NCBI GenBank assembly: GCA_002937525.1
Contig: PTKA01000063.1
Coordinates: forward strand, 1 to 7,106
DNA: 7,106 nucleotides
Direction: 5' to 3'
Source of the DNA: Alphaproteobacteria bacterium MarineAlpha10_Bin3
Lineage (GTDB): Bacteria; Pseudomonadota; Alphaproteobacteria; UBA8366; GCA-2717185
The translations under genes and the position numbers were made by a program. The notes under the pieces were generated by a model, which was not told the origin of the DNA, searched no databases, and saw nothing but the letters and a program-made list of their open reading frames with translations. Shown here in pieces: positions 1 through 7,106 of the stretch. Every line of letters begins with the position of its first letter. Within the stretch, counting starts at the first letter, position 1.

Positions 1-46
1 GGGGGGCGTCCACCCCATCGGTTACATTCTTCCGTGGAAAACGAAT

Positions 47-454
47 ATGCAAGCACACCCCGCCGCCGACATTTTTCCGCTCCTGGTCGGAGCCGAAATC
101 GATGCCCTGGCCGCCGATATACGGGAACACGGCCAGCGCGAGCCCATCATCATTCACAATGGCATGATTCTCGACGGGCGGAATCGCGCCCGCGCCTGCG
201 AGCAACTTGGCATCGAGCCCGTCACTAGGAAATGGGACCGTGACGGCACGCCCGAGGAATTTGTAATTTCCATGAACGTGCATCGGCGGCATCTGAGCGA
301 AAGCCAGCGCGCGCTGGTCGCGGCGAAGATAGCGAACATAGAACGTGGGCAGGTCGGCGGCGCTGGATGCGCTGTGCCTGGAATCCATCGCCCGGTTCAA
401 GCGGCCGAAGGACTACCGGTTCGTTACCGAATTGCCCAAGAACAATTACGGTAA
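47..454 (+). CDS. ParB/Srx-fold domain protein, truncated at its 3' end
   Basis: The first about 102 residues resemble the ParB N-terminal (ParB/sulfiredoxin-fold) domain found in small DNA-binding or methylase-associated proteins of phages, plasmids and islands. Visible marks are an HPAADIFPL start, a GQREPI stretch (residues 29-34), the DGRNR box (43-47, the place of the family's nucleotide-binding loop), and an NVHRRHLSESQRA stretch (77-89) leading into an AAKIAN helix. After about residue 102 the similarity stops. The remaining about 33 codons read the acyl-CoA synthetase tail in the wrong frame and end at TAA 452-454. The usual helix-turn-helix part that follows this domain is missing, so the product is probably not functional. 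ATG 47 has a weak GGAAAA-like site at 36-41. The frame is open to the window edge, so an earlier start is possible, but the family-like sequence begins near 47. Domain class is fairly sure, role unknown. Confidence 0.6.
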   Translation: MQAHPAADIFPLLVGAEIDALAADIREHGQREPIIIHNGMILDGRNRARACEQLGIEPVTRKWDRDGTPEEFVISMNVHRRHLSESQRALVAAKIANIERGQVGGAGCAVPGIHRPVQAAEGLPVRYRIAQEQLR

Positions 455-518
455 AATTCTCAAAACCGATTTGCGCGCGCTGGACGCGGCCGAAATGCGC
501 AAGGCGGACCAAGACTGA
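357..518 (+). pseudogene. C-terminal remnant of an AMP-forming acyl-CoA synthetase
   Basis: Read in the frame that ends at TGA 516-518, this stretch gives ALDALCLESIARFKRPKDY, then FVTELPKNNYGKILKTDLR and a short charged tail. This is the very end of the C-terminal domain of acyl-CoA/acetyl-CoA synthetases of the ANL superfamily. The lysine of PKNNYGKILK is the conserved A10-motif lysine needed for adenylate formation. Only about 54 of the usual 500 or more residues are present, and no start codon or binding site serves the frame. Upstream of about 357 the sequence belongs to the ParB-type gene in another frame. It is therefore a gene end left behind by recombination or deletion (or joined by misassembly), not a working enzyme. 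The family call is strong; the exact acyl substrate cannot be told. Confidence 0.8.
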
Positions 519-682
519 CCGGCTGAAGGGCGAGGCGGCCCTGGCGGCGACGCCGTTGATGGCGGGTTGACCTTGAAGATGAATTAGCCGTTCTATGCGT
601 GGCAGGGTTTGGGTGGCGTTCGCGACTCGAATTCTGGTAGATTTCATTGGACCGAAACATTCGTCCAAACCGCCTGATTGGG

Positions 683-700
683 AATAATCGAACAATAATC
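683..700 (+). repeat. Heptamer direct repeat, possible regulator site
   Basis: AATAATC occurs at 683-689 and again at 694-700, separated by GAAC. The 11-base spacing places the copies on about the same face of the helix. It lies 42 bases before the operon's first start codon, in an A+T-rich patch of otherwise G+C-rich DNA. It could be an operator or upstream promoter element; chance is also possible. Confidence 0.25.
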
Positions 701-727
701 CCGCGGGGCAATGGACGAGCGCACCAC

Positions 728-733
728 AGGGAG
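728..733 (+). promoter_or_regulatory. Ribosome binding site of the binding-protein gene
   Basis: AGGGAG lies 8 bases before ATG 742 and only 2 bases before the in-frame GTG 736. The spacing favours ATG 742 as the real start. It also leaves a signal peptide that begins with a normal Met-Lys n-region. Confidence 0.6.
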
Positions 734-741
734 AAGTGAAA

Positions 742-2328
742 ATGAAAAATATTTTTACGGCGCTGGTTGCCGGCGCGGCTTTGATGGCGGCGAGTGGCGC
801 TGTCGCGCAGGAAATCCGGATTGGCATCGCACAGGAACCAAGCTCGATCGATCCGCATTTTCACAATCTGGGACCGAATAACGGTTTCCTTTCGCATATT
901 TACGAGCGGATGGTTGAGCAGGATTCGAAGCAGCGCCTGAGGCCGGGCCTGGCCGTGTCGTGGAAGCCGATCAGCGAAACGGTCTGGGAATTCAAGCTGC
1001 GCAAGGGCGTGAAATGGCATGACGGTTCGCCGTTCACCGCCGACGACGTGGTCTTCACGGCCGAACGCGCGGTCAATGTCCCCAACAGCCCGTCCAGTTT
1101 CGGGACCTATCTGAAGGGCAAGACCTTCACCAAGATCGACGATTATACGGTGCATGTCTCGACACCGAAGCCCTATCCGCTGATGGTGACCGAGATGTCG
1201 ACGATTATGATTATTTCCAAGAAGAATGCGCAAGGCGCCCAGACCAAGGACTTCAATCTGGGCCCGGCGGCGATCGGCACCGGCCCCTATAAATTCGTCA
1301 AATGGCAGAAGGGCGATGTCATCGAATTCGCCCGCAATGACGATTATTGGGGCGGCAGGCCGAAATGGTCCAAGGTCATTCTCAAGCCGATCAGTTCGGC
1401 GCCGACCCGGGTTGCGGCGCTGCTCGCCGGCGATGTCGATATGATCGACGGCGTGCCGACCGCCGACATCGAAACCCTGAAAGGGAATCCGAAGGTCAAG
1501 CTCTCGCAGGGCATTTCCAATCGCGTGATCTATCTGCATTTGGATCAAAAACGCGATAATTCACCCTTCGTCACCGACAAGAACGGCAATCCGATGGACA
1601 AGAATCCGCTCAAGGATGTGCGGGTCCGCAAGGCGATCTCGAAGCTGATCAACCGCCCGGCGATTGTCGAGAAGGTGATGGAAGGCATCGCCATTCCGGC
1701 CGGCCAGCTTGTGTCGGAAACGTTTTTCGGCAATACGCCAAACCTCAAGCCGGAAGCGTTCGACCCGGCCGCGGCCAAGAAGTTGCTTGGCGAAGCGGGG
1801 TGGGGCGACGGTTTCGGTCTGACCATCCATGGGCCGAACAACCGCTACATCAACGACGCCAAGATCGCCGAGGCGATCGCGCAGATGCTGACCCGCGGCG
1901 GCATCGTGACCAAGGTGGTGACCATGCCCAAGAACGTTTACTTCAAGCGGGCATCGCGCGGCGGACCGGAAAATTCGCCGGAATTCAGCTTCATTCTGGT
2001 CGGCTGGGGTTCGGGCACCGGGGAAGCGTCCTCGCCGTTGAAATCGCTGCTCACGACCTATGACAAGTCGAAGGGGCACGGGGCGTCCAATCGCGGCCGT
2101 CATTCGAACCCGAAGATGGACGCGCTGGTGGTTCAGGCGCTGGCGACGGTCGATGACGCCAAGCGCAAGACGTTGCTGCAGAAGGCGACCGAGGTTGGTA
2201 TCGGCGAAGACCAGGGTATCATTCCGCTGCACTATCAGGTCAATACCTGGGCGACGCGGCCGGGCCTGCGCTACGACGCGCGGACCGACGAGCGGACCCT
2301 TGCCATGGATATCAAGGTCGTCAAGTAA
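742..2328 (+). CDS. Periplasmic peptide-binding protein of an ABC importer (SBP family 5)
   Basis: A 528-residue extracytoplasmic solute-binding protein of family 5 (DppA/OppA/NikA type), the normal length for the family. Residues 1-22 form a Sec signal peptide: Lys2, a hydrophobic core, and an AVA cleavage site before Gln23. There is no lipobox cysteine, so the mature protein should be free in the periplasm. The family signature is seen after the N-terminal strand (EPSSIDPHF): KGVKWHDGSPFTADDVVF, then IGTGPYKF, then an NDDYWGG segment and a VRKAISKLINR helix. It should bind an oligopeptide or dipeptide-like ligand and hand it to the two permeases encoded next. The C-terminal half has a GWGSGTGEAS stretch that probably lines the ligand cleft. 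The ligand cannot be fixed, since members also bind nickel complexes, glutathione, opines or heme. It is the first gene of the operon, and a hairpin follows it. Confidence 0.93.
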   Translation: MKNIFTALVAGAALMAASGAVAQEIRIGIAQEPSSIDPHFHNLGPNNGFLSHIYERMVEQDSKQRLRPGLAVSWKPISETVWEFKLRKGVKWHDGSPFTADDVVFTAERAVNVPNSPSSFGTYLKGKTFTKIDDYTVHVSTPKPYPLMVTEMSTIMIISKKNAQGAQTKDFNLGPAAIGTGPYKFVKWQKGDVIEFARNDDYWGGRPKWSKVILKPISSAPTRVAALLAGDVDMIDGVPTADIETLKGNPKVKLSQGISNRVIYLHLDQKRDNSPFVTDKNGNPMDKNPLKDVRVRKAISKLINRPAIVEKVMEGIAIPAGQLVSETFFGNTPNLKPEAFDPAAAKKLLGEAGWGDGFGLTIHGPNNRYINDAKIAEAIAQMLTRGGIVTKVVTMPKNVYFKRASRGGPENSPEFSFILVGWGSGTGEASSPLKSLLTTYDKSKGHGASNRGRHSNPKMDALVVQALATVDDAKRKTLLQKATEVGIGEDQGIIPLHYQVNTWATRPGLRYDARTDERTLAMDIKVVK

Positions 2329-2348
2329 GAACGACTGAAATTCGGGCG

Positions 2349-2377
2349 CCGGGCGGTCTCCTATAGAAGCCGTCCGG
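2349..2377 (+). promoter_or_regulatory. Intercistronic hairpin after the binding-protein gene
   Basis: CCGGGCGGT (2349-2357) pairs with GCCGTCCGG (2369-2377) to make a 9-base-pair stem with two G-U pairs and an 11-base loop. It lies in the 74-base gap between the binding-protein gene and the first permease gene and has no T run after it, so it is not a classic full terminator. In many binding-protein operons such a hairpin protects the upstream message end or lets only part of transcription through, giving more binding protein than membrane parts. That role is inferred here. Confidence 0.5.
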
Positions 2378-2402
2378 ACCTATTTCGATACCGGACAGCC
2401 GC

Positions 2403-3380
2403 ATGTCTGTATTTATTATTCGAAGATTGTTGCAGAGCATTGTCGTCATCTGGGTGATGTCGCTGTTGGTGTTCGGCGGGGTGTATCTGATCGGCGATCC
2501 GATCGATATGCTGATCAATCCGGAAGCGGATCAGGAAGATATCGAAGCGGCGATCCGGGCGCTTGGATTGGACAAGCCGATTCACGAGCAATATTGGTAT
2601 TTCCTGGCCAATGCGTTGAAGGGCGACCTTGGCAAGTCCTTCATCTTCAGCGAGCCGGCGCTGCAACTCATCTTGGCCCGGGCGCCGGCGACGATGGAAC
2701 TGGCGATCGTGGCGTCGCTGATGTCGATCATGCTCGGTATACCGCTTGGCATGTGGGCCGGGTTGAAACCGGATTCGATTGCCGGCAAGAGCATCATGAC
2801 CGGCTCGATACTCGGGTTCAGCCTGCCCAGTTTCTGGGTCGGCATCCTGTTCATCATGCTGTTCGCGGTGATGCTGGGGGTGCTGCCGGCGGGCGGGCGC
2901 GGACCGACAACCGAGTTCCTGGGGCTACAGGTCAGCTTCCTGTCGGCGAAGGGGCTGTCCCATATTCTGTTGCCGGCGGTTAATCTGGCATTGTTCAAGC
3001 TATCCCTGGTGATCCGCCTGTCGCGCGCGGGCACCCAGGAAGTCATCCATCAGGACTACATAAAATTCGCCCGCGCCAAGGGTCTCAGCGAGCGGCGGAT
3101 CATTCTGGTCCATGTGCTCAAGAATATTTTGATCCCGGTGGTCACGGTGATCGGGCTCGAATTCGGCTCGGTCATCGCCTTCGCGGTGGTGACGGAAACC
3201 GTCTTCGCCTGGCCCGGCATGGGCAAGCTTATCATCGAGTCGATCGATCAACTCGACCGGCCCGTCATCGTCGCCTATCTGATGATCATCGTGTTCATGT
3301 TCATCGTCATCAATTTGCTGGTCGATATCCTGTATTCGATCCTCGACCCCCGCGTGCGCTTGCAGGACATCCGGGCATGA
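2403..3380 (+). CDS. Peptide ABC transporter permease, DppB/OppB type
   Basis: A 325-residue inner-membrane permease, normal family length. It has six predicted membrane segments at about residues 9-30, 98-122, 137-163, 187-206, 240-265 and 285-312. A long periplasmic loop follows the first segment (about 31-97), typical of DppB/OppB. The cytoplasmic coupling (EAA) loop is at 212-247 with DYIKFARAKG, conserved Gly227, and NILIPVV; it should dock onto one of the ATPases. The N-terminus FIIRRLLQSI and the C-terminal ILDPRVRL are also typical. ATG 2403 is chosen because the first membrane helix begins just after it. Its ribosome binding site is weak, so translation may be low compared with the binding protein. 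The stop codon overlaps the start of the next permease (ATGA), so the two are probably translationally coupled and form a heterodimer. Confidence 0.93.
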   Translation: MSVFIIRRLLQSIVVIWVMSLLVFGGVYLIGDPIDMLINPEADQEDIEAAIRALGLDKPIHEQYWYFLANALKGDLGKSFIFSEPALQLILARAPATMELAIVASLMSIMLGIPLGMWAGLKPDSIAGKSIMTGSILGFSLPSFWVGILFIMLFAVMLGVLPAGGRGPTTEFLGLQVSFLSAKGLSHILLPAVNLALFKLSLVIRLSRAGTQEVIHQDYIKFARAKGLSERRIILVHVLKNILIPVVTVIGLEFGSVIAFAVVTETVFAWPGMGKLIIESIDQLDRPVIVAYLMIIVFMFIVINLLVDILYSILDPRVRLQDIRA

Positions 3381-4300
3381 GCGTGGCGATGAATGAAGGC
3401 AGCGCGCCCGGCGCGGCGGCGGTCCGGGACGAGACGCCGCTGCGCCGTTTCATTTCCGATTTCTGCGAGAGCAAGATCGCCATCGCCGGCGTGCTCGGCG
3501 TGCTGCTGATTGCGATTATCGCGATATTCGCGCCCTGGCTGTCGCCAACCAATCCCTACGATCTGGCGACGGTCGATATCATGGATTCCCGGCTGTCGCC
3601 CGGCAAGCAGATGATGAGCGGGGTCACCGCTTTCCTGGGGACCGACGGCATGGGCCGCGACATGCTGAGCGCGATGTTCTACGGCTTGCGCATCAGCCTT
3701 GGGGTCGGCGTGGCCAGCGGCTTTGTTGCGTTATGCATCGGCGTTTGCGTCGGCCTGGCGGCGGCGTATTTCGGCGGCAGGGTCGATATGCTGATCATGC
3801 GCGTCGTCGATTTACAGCTCAGTTTTCCGGCCATCCTGATCGCGCTTATCCTGCTGGCCACCTTGGGGAAGGGCGTCGATAAGATCGTTATCGCGCTGAT
3901 TGTCGTGCAATGGGCGTATTTCGCCCGCACGGTCCGCGCCACGGCGATGGTCGAACGGCACAAGGAATATATCGAGGCGGCGACATGCCTGGCGCTGTCG
4001 CACCGCCGGATCGTGTTCCGGCACTTGCTGCCGAATTGTCTGCCGCCGCTGATTGTCGTTGGAACGGTGCAGGTCGCCAGCGCGATCGCGCTCGAAGCGA
4101 CCCTGTCGTTCCTTGGCATCGGCTTGCCGGTCACAGAACCGTCCCTCGGCCTGCTGATTTCCAATGGATTCGAGTACATGTTGAGTGGCAAGTACTGGAT
4201 CAGCATCTATCCCGGGCTGGCGCTGCTGTTCACCATCGTCAGCATTAATCTGGTTGGCGACCGGTTGCGTGATGTCCTCAATCCGCGCCTCCAGCGCTAG
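3377..4300 (+). CDS. Peptide ABC transporter permease, DppC/OppC type
   Basis: A 307-residue second permease subunit. The N-terminal cytoplasmic stretch with the first membrane helix (about 33-53) corresponds to the OppC N-terminal domain. It is followed by the typical LGTDGMGRDMLSAMFYGLRISL segment (87-108, interrupted here only by normal variation). Further membrane segments are at about 109-131, 150-163, 169-184, 222-247 and 274-294. The coupling loop reads EYIEAATCLALS then FRHLLPN (197-220). The glycine usually found in EAAxxxG is Ala206 here, while LPN is kept. The start ATG overlaps the stop of the upstream permease gene by four bases. A second in-frame ATG four codons later is possible but less likely, given the overlap. 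It pairs with the upstream permease to form the channel. Confidence 0.93.
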   Translation: MSVAMNEGSAPGAAAVRDETPLRRFISDFCESKIAIAGVLGVLLIAIIAIFAPWLSPTNPYDLATVDIMDSRLSPGKQMMSGVTAFLGTDGMGRDMLSAMFYGLRISLGVGVASGFVALCIGVCVGLAAAYFGGRVDMLIMRVVDLQLSFPAILIALILLATLGKGVDKIVIALIVVQWAYFARTVRATAMVERHKEYIEAATCLALSHRRIVFRHLLPNCLPPLIVVGTVQVASAIALEATLSFLGIGLPVTEPSLGLLISNGFEYMLSGKYWISIYPGLALLFTIVSINLVGDRLRDVLNPRLQR

Positions 4301-4305
4301 GAAGG
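4298..4305 (+). promoter_or_regulatory. Ribosome binding site for the TTG start of the first ATPase
   Basis: TAGGAAGG at 4298-4305 overlaps the stop codon of the upstream permease gene and lies 9 bases before TTG 4315. No ATG or GTG in the right frame lies nearer. GTG 4308 is in another frame and meets a stop within six codons. This supports TTG as the start. Confidence 0.5.
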
Positions 4306-4314
4306 CGGTGCGGT

Positions 4315-5297
<983 letters not shown>

Positions 5298-5298
<1 letters not shown>

Positions 5299-6302
5299 TG
5301 GCCGCACCGATGGTCGAGTTGCGGAGTATCTCGAAACGCTTCGTGAAGCGGCTCGATTTGGCGGAGAAAATCTACAATTTCGCCGGCGGCGGTTTGCGCG
5401 AAGAGGTTGTCCATGCGGTCGATTGCGTCGATCTTTTAGTCGACGAGGGCGAAGTCGTCGGGCTGGTCGGTGAATCCGGTTGCGGCAAATCGACCCTGGG
5501 GCGTATCATCGCCAATATTCACCAACCGTCGGAAGGCCGGATTTTCTATCGCGGTGACGATGTCGGTGGCTTCGGGGCCGAACAGACCAAACGATGGGCG
5601 CTCGACGTGCAGATGATTTTCCAGGATCCGATGTCGTCGCTCAATCCGCGCATGCGGGTGCGGGACATCATCGGCGAAGCGCCGGTGGTGCACGGCATCG
5701 TCGCGCCCGATGCGATAGACGATTATGTCGATGAATTGATGCTGCGGGTCGGTCTCGATCCGCTGTTCAAACGGCGCTTCCCGCATCAATTTTCCGGCGG
5801 ACAGCGCCAACGCATCTGCATCGCCCGGGCGTTGGCTGTGCGGCCCAAATTCCTGGTCTGCGATGAAGCCATTGCCGCGCTGGATGTGTCGATCCAGGCG
5901 CAGGTCATCAATTTGTTCATGGAATTGCGGCGGGATTTGAAGCTGACCTATCTTTTCATCAGCCATGATCTGGGCGTGGTGGAACATCTTTCCGACCGTG
6001 TCGTCATTATGTATCTGGGCCGCGTGGTTGAAACGGCGATGACCGAGGCGCTGTTCGATAATCCGAACCATCCCTACACCGCCGCCTTGCTGGCCGAAGT
6101 GCCACGCATCGAAAATCGCGCACGGGCCTTCATGCCGGTGAAAGGTGAAATTCCGTCGCCGATCGACCCGCCGAGCGGCTGTCATTTCCATCCACGCTGC
6201 CCGCATGCGATGGAACGCTGCAAACGGGAGCAACCGGTTATCCGGAATATTTCGGCCGGCCATTATTCCGCCTGTCACCTGAATGATGGGGGCGCTGCGT
6301 GA
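5298..6302 (+). CDS. Peptide ABC transporter ATPase, DppF/OppF type
   Basis: A 334-residue second ATPase. Motifs: Walker [10 protein letters not shown] (58-66), Q-loop Gln109 in [11 protein letters not shown], signature FSGGQRQR (165-172), Walker B FLVCDE (185-190), D-loop ALD (194-196), switch His223. The residue after the catalytic Glu is Ala191 instead of the usual Pro (DEAIAALD for DEPxSALD). The [15 protein letters not shown] stretch is characteristic of the DppF/OppF subgroup. The C-terminal domain again has four cysteines (295, 301, 308, 326) in the same pattern as the partner ATPase, suggesting an iron-sulfur or metal site. GGAG at 5286-5289 lies 8 bases before ATG 5298, inside the end of the upstream gene. 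No terminator follows: the TGA stop lies within the GTGA that begins the integrase remnant, and base composition changes there. Confidence 0.92.
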
Positions 6303-6679
6303 ACACGCTTACCAGCCGCCGCAATGTTGTGCCCAAGGGCCTCCTTTGGATATTTCTGGATATGTGGAGAGCGAATACGGAATTTCCGGATGACGATGAT
6401 CCCATATTCGTAAAAATGGACGGATCCCCGATATTATCGTTTGCTGGTTCGTTTCGGCAGCTTCTAAACGATCTGGACATGACGGAAAATGAATGGGGCA
6501 GGCCGTTTTCGCTCTATAGCCTACGGACTTCCTATGCGACCCACGCCCTTCAACGAAATCCTGGGAGCGCATGGCAGATCGCTAAAAATATGGGACATCA
6601 TGATGTCGAGATGCTGACTAAGCATTATGGCCAGGATACTTCCGTGGATCACGCCGATGATTTGAGCGAGTGGAGATAG
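6299..6679 (+). pseudogene. C-terminal fragment of a tyrosine recombinase (integrase)
   Basis: The 126 codons match the last third of phage or island-type tyrosine site-specific recombinases. Catalytic elements: SLYSLRTSYATHAL with box II Arg76; NMGHHDVEMLTKHYG with box III His100 and nucleophile Tyr110. Spacings of 24 and 10 residues fit the family. The first box II position (His in HxxR) is Tyr73. The N-terminal DNA-binding domain, box I Arg and beta-hairpin Lys are absent, so it cannot catalyse recombination alone. A stop in this frame at 6284-6286 and the dppF-like gene directly upstream show the 5' part is gone. The only start is GTG 6299, overlapping the ATPase stop as GTGA, so it may be translated by coupling as a short protein. 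G+C in 6361-6480 is about 45%, well below the operon. Likely a leftover of a mobile element. Confidence 0.75.
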
Positions 6680-6708
6680 GAGTGGCGCACACAGGCATCG
6701 TCACGCGA

Positions 6709-6782
6709 ATGTCTGTTACCGGGGGTAGAGCGGAAGAAGTTCCCGATGCGCCAATCGGTCGCTAATAGCCAACAACAGACAT
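6709..6782 (+). repeat. 9-base inverted repeat between integrase remnant and TPR gene
   Basis: ATGTCTGTT at 6709-6717 is exactly complementary, reversed, to AACAGACAT at 6774-6782, with 56 bases between. A smaller stem (CCGAT 6743-6747 with ATCGG 6754-6758, loop of 6) lies inside. It fills most of the 122-base gap (6680-6801) between two converging genes and has no T run for a standard terminator. It could be the border of a small repeat element, part of an attachment site of the lost integrase, or chance. Confidence 0.35.
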
Positions 6783-6801
6783 CTACGTTATTTGCTAGGC
6801 G

Positions 6802-7106
6802 CTAGATTTTCAAGCCGGCTTTTTTCAATCCTTCGATTAAAATCTCGAAATGCGCTGGGTCGCGGAATGGAAATATCTCTCGAAGATGAGTGGCATTTAG
6901 GTCCGGCTTGACCCGCAACGTATGGTCAACAGCGGCTTGAGTCCGCGATGAATCGTCGAGGTGCCCTAAGGCCGAAGCGAGTAAACAATAGGTAGTCCAT
7001 GCCGCTGTTGGCTGGCGGGTTCCCTGTTGCAGCGCATCGACGGCTTCTTCGTTCCGCCCCATGCAGACAAAAGCCAGCCCCTTGACGGGCACTGTCAGAG
7101 GAATGT
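6802..7106 (-). CDS. C-terminal part of a TPR-repeat protein (runs off the window)
   Basis: About 101 codons are seen on the minus strand, ending at TAG 6804-6802. The frame is open to the window edge, so GTG 7092 is not a proven start and the gene most likely begins outside. The sequence shows helix pairs of TPR type: GLAFVCMGRNEEAVDAL, then TTYCLLASALGHLDDSSRT. It ends with LREIFPFRDPAHFEILIEGLKKAGL. This ending is common at the C-terminus of large alphaproteobacterial proteins that join a class III adenylate/guanylate cyclase or a transcription-regulator domain to TPR repeats. The N-terminal domain is not in view, so the enzyme activity cannot be claimed. Its base composition (about 47% G+C in 6841-6900) is like the integrase fragment, not the operon. 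It converges on the integrase remnant. Confidence 0.7.
   Translation of the reverse strand, partial: IPLTVPVKGLAFVCMGRNEEAVDALQQGTRQPTAAWTTYCLLASALGHLDDSSRTQAAVDHTLRVKPDLNATHLREIFPFRDPAHFEILIEGLKKAGLKI

Larger units (their letters stand above)
519..741 (+). promoter_or_regulatory. Leader region of the transporter operon
   Basis: This 223-base gap separates the synthetase remnant from the binding-protein gene and has no convincing gene. It is the only sizeable gap upstream of the operon, so a promoter is expected here. I see no clear sigma-70 pair; TTGGAC at 647-652 has no good -10 partner. The first part (527-565) can form several weak alternative G+C-rich hairpins, for example AGGGC 527-531 with GCCCT 538-542. 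None is followed by a T run. The later part becomes more A+T-rich (about 655-700) and holds a heptamer direct repeat. The regulatory role is inferred from position only. Confidence 0.35.

Noticed and set aside
527..565. G+C-rich hairpins after the synthetase tail as a terminator
   Set aside because: Stems are only 4-5 base pairs, compete with each other and are not followed by a T run.
367..570. Open frame on the + strand overlapping the synthetase tail and the gap
   Set aside because: The real frame here is the synthetase remnant ending at 518; this one is Arg/Pro/Thr-rich and has no family likeness.
736..741. GTG 736 as the start of the binding-protein gene
   Set aside because: The AGGGAG site is only 2 bases away from it, whereas ATG 742 has 8-base spacing and a normal signal-peptide start.
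460..1548. Long open frame on the minus strand opposite the start of the binding-protein gene
   Set aside because: It is Arg/His/Asp-rich with no domain sense and lies mostly opposite a well-recognised gene in G+C-rich DNA, where antisense frames stay open by codon bias.
1561..2232. 223-codon open frame on the minus strand opposite the binding-protein gene
   Set aside because: Low-information, Arg-rich translation, antisense to a complete and typical gene.
5436..6278. 280-codon open frame on the minus strand opposite the second ATPase gene
   Set aside because: It mirrors the codon pattern of the ATPase gene and shows no recognisable motif or ribosome site.
6791..6804. CTAGGCGCTAG palindrome-like element
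   Set aside because: Only 4 pairs around a 3-base loop, partly made by the TPR gene's stop codon; likely chance.
6812..6826. AAGCCGGCTT palindrome followed by T residues as a terminator
   Set aside because: A perfect palindrome of this size leaves only about 3 pairs around a loop, and it lies inside the coding end of the TPR gene (Lys-Lys-Ala-Gly-Leu-Lys codons).

Overview
The window looks like a piece of a G+C-rich proteobacterial chromosome, most likely an alphaproteobacterium. This is inferred from codon use, the style of the peptide-transport operon, and the TPR-type and integrase-type C-termini at the right end. No marker gene fixes the taxon. No new defence, CRISPR or RNA system is visible. 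The centre is an ordinary nutrient-uptake operon, and the unusual part is that broken genes flank it on both sides.

Left end (about 1-518): a ParB/Srx-fold domain protein is cut off after about 100 residues. It is joined, out of frame, to the last about 54 codons of an AMP-forming acyl-CoA synthetase. A 223-base gap follows; it must hold any promoter that belongs to the operon itself, and it carries a short direct repeat.

Centre (742-6302): a complete five-gene ABC importer of the dipeptide/oligopeptide (Dpp/Opp, nickel/peptide) class, all on the + strand. The order is periplasmic binding protein, two permeases and two ATPases. The last four genes are tightly coupled: ATGA overlap, 14-base gap with a TTG start, TAATG overlap. 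A hairpin sits between the binding-protein gene and the first permease gene, a usual place to set a binding protein's excess over the membrane parts. The binding protein should capture peptides (or a similar ligand) in the periplasm, the two permeases form the channel, and the two ATPases drive import. The true substrate cannot be read from the sequence.

Right end (6299-7106): directly at the stop of the second ATPase gene the base composition drops (about 63% G+C in a sample of the operon, about 45% here). A 5'-truncated tyrosine recombinase (integrase) begins there, overlapping the stop codon. After a 122-base gap with a 9-base inverted repeat comes the C-terminal part of a TPR-type protein on the minus strand, which runs off the window edge.

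Overall the transporter operon lies between a truncated ParB-type gene plus synthetase tail on one side and an integrase remnant on the other. This suggests past recombination or mobile-element decay at both borders.
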